Shown here: positions 60,018 through 64,000 of the stretch, in pieces
How positions within the stretch are numbered: position 1 is the stretch's first letter
How the letters are laid out: each line of letters opens with the position of its first letter
Origin: Sporobacter sp038405045
Lineage (GTDB): Bacteria > Bacillota > Clostridia > Oscillospirales > Oscillospiraceae
NCBI GenBank assembly: GCA_038405045.1
Contig: JBBZIV010000001.1
Coordinates: 434,001 to 498,000, forward strand
DNA length: 64,000 nucleotides
Direction of reading: 5' to 3'
Made by a program: the position numbers and the translations under genes
The notes under the pieces: model-generated
The model's input: only the letters and a program-made list of their open reading frames with translations
The model's database searches: none
What the model was told of the DNA's origin: nothing

Positions 60018-60492
60018 CGTGAAAAGCCGCGTCCTCACCGCCGGGTTGGAACTTGATATCGCCCTCCTGCGCCGCAGTATCGTGACGGCGCTTTCTATGG
60101 AAGATGTGGACAGGCCATGTTTTGTCAGCGTCCTTATTACCGACGATGCGGGCATCCGAGCGCTCAACTGCGTCTATCGGGGCAAGGACAGCGCGACGGA
60201 TGTTTTGTCCTTCCCGCAGCAGGTGCTGACGCCGGGCTTTTTTGACCCCGTCTTGTCAGAGATCGACAGGGATACGGGCCTTCTGCCGCTGGGTGATATT
60301 GTCCTGTCGCTGGACAGGCTCAAAAGCCAGGCTAGAGCATTCGGCCAGCCGCTCGACAGAGAGATGGCGTATCTCACGATCCATTCTGTTTTGCACCTAT
60401 TGGGCTATGACCACCTCGACGAAGGGGAAGAGAAGCGGCGTATGCGTGCCCGCGAAGAGGCCATTTTGGAAAAGGTTTGGATAAGCGGATGA
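59998..60492 (+). CDS. ybeY: rRNA maturation RNase YbeY
   Basis: A 164-aa zinc endoribonuclease for 16S rRNA 3-prime end processing. The metal motif is HSVLHLLGYDHLDEGEE with three histidines. The central part reads LNCVYRGKDSATDVLSFP and GDIVLSLDR. GTG 59998 follows AGGAGA and overlaps phoH by 20 bases; its stop overlaps dgkA by four. Confidence 0.94.
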   Translation: MKKHRIDVKSRVLTAGLELDIALLRRSIVTALSMEDVDRPCFVSVLITDDAGIRALNCVYRGKDSATDVLSFPQQVLTPGFFDPVLSEIDRDTGLLPLGDIVLSLDRLKSQARAFGQPLDREMAYLTIHSVLHLLGYDHLDEGEEKRRMRAREEAILEKVWISG

Positions 60493-60980
60493 AAAAGAGT
60501 TTTCGCTGCGCGTTTTCTGGGGTTATTTTCTGCCTGAAGTCCGAGCGCAACTGCCGCGTTCATCTTGCCGCGGCGATCTATGTGTTGCTGTCGTCGGCCA
60601 TCTGCCGCCTGTCGGCCGGTGAGTGGGCACTCGTTTTGCTCTGTATCGGCCTTGTGACCGGCGCGGAGCTTCTAAACACGGCGGTTGAAAAACTCTGTGA
60701 CGCGCTCCACCCCGAATACAGCGCCGCCATCGGCCGCGTCAAAGATATGGCGGCAGGCGCCGTTTTGATGGCCGCTCTTTTAAGCGCCGCCATCGGTGGG
60801 ATCATTTTTTTTAACGGCGAAAAATTGACGCGGTTTTTTGCGTTTACAGCCTCGCACATCGCCGTAACGGTTTTACTGCTTGCCTCGTTACCGGCTGCGG
60901 CCGTATTTATATTCAGGAGATATGATAATGACAGCAAAAACAGCCATGATCACCATCGCGGGGAGACCAAACGTCGGTAA
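60489..60980 (+). CDS. dgkA: Diacylglycerol / undecaprenol kinase
   Basis: A 163-aa membrane kinase with three segments: SGVIFCLKSERNCRVHLAAAIY, LLCIGLVTGAELLNTAVEKLCD (the catalytic Glu pair) and the third TM. In Gram-positives it phosphorylates undecaprenol. ATG 60489 overlaps the ybeY stop. The tail FRRYDNDSKNSHDHHRGETKRR is made by reading 53 bases into era, so the C-terminus is lengthened by an overlap with that gene. Confidence 0.9.
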   Translation: MKKSFRCAFSGVIFCLKSERNCRVHLAAAIYVLLSSAICRLSAGEWALVLLCIGLVTGAELLNTAVEKLCDALHPEYSAAIGRVKDMAAGAVLMAALLSAAIGGIIFFNGEKLTRFFAFTASHIAVTVLLLASLPAAAVFIFRRYDNDSKNSHDHHRGETKRR

Positions 60981-61818
60981 ATCCACGCTTTTAAACGCCC
61001 TTGCCGGAGAAAAGATCGCCATCGTTTCAAATAAACCGCAGACGACGCGCAACAGAATCACGGCTGTCGTCACGCGGGGGGAGACACAGTTTATCTTCCT
61101 AGACACGCCCGGTTTTCATAAGGCGAAAACACGCCTCGGCGATTTTATGGTCGGCATTGTCAAAGAAAGCGTTGCCGAGGTTGACGCCGTCGCCCTCGTC
61201 GTCGAGCCGATCGACACGGTCGGCACGCAGGAGCAGCTCCTCTTGGAACAACTGAAGCAAAACGGCGTTCCGGCCATCCTTGTCATCAATAAAATCGATA
61301 CGATTAAAAAAGAGGCCTTGCTGCAGGTCATTGCGCGCTATACCGAAGCGTATGCGTTTGGCGCGGTAATTCCCATTTCGGCAAAGCAGGGCGACGGCCT
61401 GACAGCGCTTCTAGACGAGCTGGAGAAATTTGCCCAGCCCGGCCCGGCGCTCTTTCCGGAGGGCATGGTGACAGATCAGCCGGAAAAGCAGATTGTCGCC
61501 GAGCTCGTGCGCGAAAAGCTTCTCGTCTCCCTTGACCGCGAGGTGCCGCATGGGACGGCTGTCGAGGTGACGAAGTTTTCGGAACGGGACGACGGCATTA
61601 TCGACCTTGACGTCACAATCTACTGTGAAAAGCAGAGCCATAAGGGCATCATCATCGGCAAAAACGGCGAGATGCTCAAAAAAATCGGCCAGCTGGCGCG
61701 TATTGACATCGAAAAATTCATGGGTACAAAAGTCTTTTTGCAGACTTGGGTTAAGGTGAAGGAAAATTGGCGCGACAGCCAAACGCTACTCCGCAATTTC
61801 GGCTATACGGACAGCTGA
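60928..61818 (+). CDS. era: GTPase Era
   Basis: A 296-aa GTPase binding 16S rRNA for 30S assembly. G1 is GRPNVGKSTLL, G2 has KPQTTRNRI, G3 is DTPGFH, G4 is VINKID, and the KH domain has IIGKNGEMLKKIGQLAR. ATG 60928 is seven bases after AGGAGA; ATG 60922 is too close to it. It overlaps dgkA by 53 bases. Confidence 0.96.
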   Translation: MTAKTAMITIAGRPNVGKSTLLNALAGEKIAIVSNKPQTTRNRITAVVTRGETQFIFLDTPGFHKAKTRLGDFMVGIVKESVAEVDAVALVVEPIDTVGTQEQLLLEQLKQNGVPAILVINKIDTIKKEALLQVIARYTEAYAFGAVIPISAKQGDGLTALLDELEKFAQPGPALFPEGMVTDQPEKQIVAELVREKLLVSLDREVPHGTAVEVTKFSERDDGIIDLDVTIYCEKQSHKGIIIGKNGEMLKKIGQLARIDIEKFMGTKVFLQTWVKVKENWRDSQTLLRNFGYTDS

Positions 61819-61924
61819 GTTTTGCGATGTGTTATTGAAACAACACTTTTCGACAAGCTGAAAAAATTACCGCTGATATTCGCAAGTTGCCCGATAACAA
61901 TAAACTTATCGGAGGTGACCGGCG

Positions 61925-62059
61925 GTGACTTCGGAAAATCTTTGGGATCTCTTCGCCGAGACTGGCGACGTTTCTTATTACCTTTTGTATGCCGCAGCAA
62001 ACCGGGACAGAGCGCCTGCTATGGAAAGCGACATGACAGACCGCCCGGCGGCGTCGTAA
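61925..62059 (+). CDS. yqzL: YqzL-like small protein
   Basis: A 44-aa gene between era and recO, where yqzL lies in Bacillus. GTG 61925 is six bases after GGAGGTGA (61911-61918). The product reads MTSENLWDLFAETGDVSYYL with the YqzL pattern (W, F, xTGDVxxYLLY). A charged tail RDRAPAMESD follows. Its function is unknown. It overlaps no other gene; the stretch 61819-61924 before it holds nothing else clear. Confidence 0.75.
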   Translation: MTSENLWDLFAETGDVSYYLLYAAANRDRAPAMESDMTDRPAAS

Positions 62060-62078
62060 AATCAACGTGCAACATAAA

Positions 62079-62107
62079 GAGGCCTGCCGCAATAACAGGC
62101 AGGCCTC
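62079..62107 (+). terminator. Hairpin after yqzL
   Basis: GAGGCCTGCC (62079-62088) pairs perfectly with GGCAGGCCTC (62098-62107) over a nine-base loop, with no T run; a weak terminator or RNA stabiliser before recO. Confidence 0.55.
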
Positions 62108-62129
62108 GCTGTCAAAGGAATAAAAACCG

Positions 62130-62864
62130 ATGTACATAAACACGACGGGGCTTGTTCTGCGCGAGACGGCGTATAAGGATTCAAGCAAAATATTAACGGT
62201 TCTGACGTCGACGGAGGGGAAGCTCACGGTGTCGGCCCGCGGCGTCATGCGCCGAGGCAGTGCGCTTGCCGCCGCCGCCCAGCCGCTGGCGTATTCCGAA
62301 ATGACGCTCTTTCAAAGCCGCGACCGCTGGACGCTGACGGAAGCACGGACGATTGAGCTCTTTTCCGGCTTGTCACGCGATGTGACGCTTTTATCACTTG
62401 GCGCGTATTTTGCCGAGCTTCTTGAAGCCGTGTCCGACGAGGACAGCCCAAATCCGGATATCTTGTCGCTCGGGCTCAACGCCCTGTATCTTTTGAGCAC
62501 GGGAGAGAATAACGAAAAGCGCGTTAAGGCCGCTTTTGAAACGCGCCTTTTGTGCCTAGCCGGTTTTGAGCCGGCTGTCTTCTCCTGCCATGTCTGCTCG
62601 CGGGCGGATGTTCAGTCACCCGTTCTCGACCCCGTCGGCGGGGGTATTCGCTGCCGCGTGTGCGGCGGCGGAGAGGCGTTACCGATCTGCAATGCGTCGC
62701 TTGAAGCGCTGCGCTATATCGTCTCAGCCGACGCGAAAAAAGTCTTCTCATTCAAGCTTGAGCCTGAGGCGCTCTTGCGCCTGTCCCGCGCCGCGGAGTC
62801 CTACGCACTGACACAGCTCGGCCGCGGCTTCAAAACGCTGGACTATTACAAGGGGCTGCTCTAA
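62130..62864 (+). CDS. recO: DNA repair protein RecO
   Basis: A 244-aa recombination mediator loading RecA on SSB-coated DNA. An OB-fold N-terminus (GLVLRETAYKDSSKILTVLT) is followed by a helical part and a zinc-binding site of four cysteines (FSCHVCSRAD, IRCRVCGGG). ATG 62130 is the start. The RAYT remnant follows within five bases. Confidence 0.93.
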   Translation: MYINTTGLVLRETAYKDSSKILTVLTSTEGKLTVSARGVMRRGSALAAAAQPLAYSEMTLFQSRDRWTLTEARTIELFSGLSRDVTLLSLGAYFAELLEAVSDEDSPNPDILSLGLNALYLLSTGENNEKRVKAAFETRLLCLAGFEPAVFSCHVCSRADVQSPVLDPVGGGIRCRVCGGGEALPICNASLEALRYIVSADAKKVFSFKLEPEALLRLSRAAESYALTQLGRGFKTLDYYKGLL

Positions 62865-62868
62865 GCAA

Positions 62869-63096
62869 TTGCGCCAGGGCGGGCATGGAAACCCGCCCCT
62901 ACCGAATCTAATTGGTCAGCTCAAATCTTTTACAACGCGACGGTACAACGAGATGAGCGGCGCAAAAAATAATATCCTCTGGCAGAGAAATTTCTACGAA
63001 CATATCATCCGAAATGAGCGGGATTATAGCGATGTATGGAAGTATATCGATGACAATCCGGCAAAATGGGCGGAGGATACATACTATAGGCCTTGA
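62869..63096 (+). pseudogene. Remnant of a REP-associated tyrosine transposase
   Basis: Only the C-terminal half remains: IGQLKSFTTRRYNEMSG, then NFYEHIIRNERDYSDVWKYIDDNPAKWAEDTYY, carrying the catalytic Tyr region. The HUH half is missing. The fragment begins exactly at a family A repeat (62877-62902), the same position relative to the Tyr part as in the intact gene at 34033. It sits between recO and mutS2 without a convincing start. Confidence 0.85.
62877..62902 (-). repeat. Family A repeat at the break point of the RAYT remnant
   Basis: GGGCGGG-catggaaa-CCCGCCC with the CTAC end (reverse head), at the edge of the remnant. The orientation matches the copy in the intact RAYT. Confidence 0.85.
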
Positions 63097-63107
63097 AGGT
63101 ATCACAC

Positions 63108-64000
63108 ATGACGCTGTATGAAAAGTCACTGAAAACAATTGAACTCCCGGCTGTTTTGCAGCTTCTGGCTGCCGAGGCGTACACCCCCGGGGCCAAGGAG
63201 GCAGCACTCGCCTTGACCCCGTCGGACGATCCTTGGGTTGTTCGCGCGCTCCTGGCGGAGACGACGGCCGCGAAGACGATGATGGTTCTGCGCGGCAGCC
63301 CATCCTTTTCCGGCGTGCGCGACGTGCGCAGCGCCGTGCGCCGGGCGGACAGAGGCGGTGTTTTATCGACCGGCGAGCTTCTTGATGTCGCGGCGGTCCT
63401 GCGCGCCACCGCCGACGCTGTTGCCTATGCCGCCGGCGACAGAGCGGAAAAAACGCCGATCGACGATCTGTTTAACGCGCTCGTGCCCAATAAATATCTC
63501 GAGGGCAAAATCTCGACAAGCATCGTCGCTGTTGACGACATAGCCAATTCGACGAGCGCCGCATTGTCGGACATCCGCCGGAAAATGCGCCTTGCCGGTG
63601 ACAGGGTCCGTCAGACGCTTCAGAAAATCATCGCGTCGCCAACGTATGCCAAAGCCTTGCAGGACCCCATCATCACGCTGAGAAACGACCGGTATGTCGT
63701 CCCGGTGAAGGCCGAGCAGAAATCGGCCGTCCCGGGCCTCGTCCATGACGTCTCCGCTTCCGGCTCAACGTTATTTGTCGAGCCGATGGCCGTTGTGCAG
63801 CTCAACAATGAAATCCGTGAACTGCTCTCGGCGGAAAAACAGGAGATTGACCGAATTTTAGCGGAGCTATCGGCCGAAACGGCAACGTTCGGGGAAGCGA
63901 TCATTGGCAATGTGACAACGCTGTCCGCCCTCGACCTCATCTTTTCCAAAGCAAAGCTGTCTTACCGGCTAAACGCGAGCGAGCCTGCCATTTCTGAGGA
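63108..64000 (+). CDS. mutS2: Endonuclease MutS2 (5-prime part, cut by window end)
   Basis: The first 297 codons of MutS2, open to the window edge. ATG 63108 follows GAAGGT. Sequence: TLYEKSLKTIELPAVLQLL, PSFSGVRDVRSAVRRADRGG, LRNDRYVVPVKAEQKSAVPGLVHDVSASGSTLFVEPMAVV (in pieces), the typical lever and clamp region. The ATPase and Smr domains lie beyond. MutS2 acts in ribosome collision rescue or recombination control, depending on species. The frame is intact so far. Confidence 0.9.
   Translation, partial: MTLYEKSLKTIELPAVLQLLAAEAYTPGAKEAALALTPSDDPWVVRALLAETTAAKTMMVLRGSPSFSGVRDVRSAVRRADRGGVLSTGELLDVAAVLRATADAVAYAAGDRAEKTPIDDLFNALVPNKYLEGKISTSIVAVDDIANSTSAALSDIRRKMRLAGDRVRQTLQKIIASPTYAKALQDPIITLRNDRYVVPVKAEQKSAVPGLVHDVSASGSTLFVEPMAVVQLNNEIRELLSAEKQEIDRILAELSAETATFGEAIIGNVTTLSALDLIFSKAKLSYRLNASEPAISE

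Noticed and set aside
62079..62107. tRNA or structured RNA gene
   Set aside because: A single stem with no cloverleaf or TPsiC-like GGTTCGAATCC motif. No tRNA or rRNA gene was found by eye anywhere in the window.

Overview
The window looks like ordinary chromosome of an endospore-forming, anaerobic, moderately GC-rich Clostridia bacterium, most likely in or near the Oscillospiraceae; that placement is inferred from gene content, not a search. The sporulation and germination set (SpoIIIE-type translocase, YpeB, YlbJ, YqfC, YqfD) marks a spore former. The hybrid cluster protein locus and rubrerythrin-like protein fit an anaerobe. CsaB plus SLH-domain proteins indicate a Gram-positive wall with pyruvylated polysaccharide. 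Genes are dense, with few gaps over 300 bases; the largest gaps are filled by short palindromic repeats.

Layout. 1-13.3 kb: uppP, spoIIIE/ftsK, gltX, a membrane-anchored unknown, ypeB, a flavodoxin, dnaE and a beta-CASP RNA hydrolase. 13.3-18.1 kb: a leftward set (XRE regulator, HAD protein, ImmA-like metalloprotease, 89-aa unknown, PH-domain membrane protein, SRAP/YedK) facing a rightward Y-family DNA polymerase across two face-to-face promoters. This is a candidate LexA-independent DNA-damage locus. 18.1-23.2 kb: an SLH-anchored serine protease, then a Crp/Fnr regulator divergent from a ferredoxin and hcp (nitrosative stress). 23.2-30.7 kb: FapA-like DUF342 protein, HD protein, PadR, an ABC exporter operon with TetR, two low-GC unknowns and a ferritin-like protein. 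30.8-36.9 kb: rsmE, aconitase and isocitrate dehydrogenase split by a REP-associated transposase (RAYT), then two unknowns. 37-44.3 kb: a tightly overlapped leftward wall-polysaccharide operon (MurJ, O-antigen ligase-like, GT4, two DUF4330, GT4-CsaB fusion). 44.5-55.8 kb: SLH phosphodiester glycosidase, obg, aminotransferase, rsgA with an attenuator-like leader, trpS, tagO-like transferase, and a three-gene unknown operon. 56-64 kb: ylbJ diverging from the conserved yqfC-yqfD-phoH-ybeY-dgkA-era-yqzL-recO string, a RAYT remnant and the start of mutS2.

How parts work together. The polysaccharide operon, TagO-like enzyme, UppP and MurJ handle undecaprenyl-linked wall precursors. CsaB would pyruvylate the polymer to which the two SLH proteins bind. 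ImmA, XRE, SRAP and the Y-family polymerase read as sensor, repressor and lesion-handling effectors.

The most unusual features are (1) about 21 copies of a hairpin repeat whose stems vary but stay complementary, with one copy inside the RAYT gene and another at the same place in the broken RAYT; (2) the XRE/ImmA/polymerase locus with opposed promoters and four GAAGTTT boxes; and (3) a leader before rsgA with a short ORF and three mutually exclusive stems, one of which hides the rsgA ribosome binding site. All starts were chosen by reading ribosome binding sites; no database search was run.
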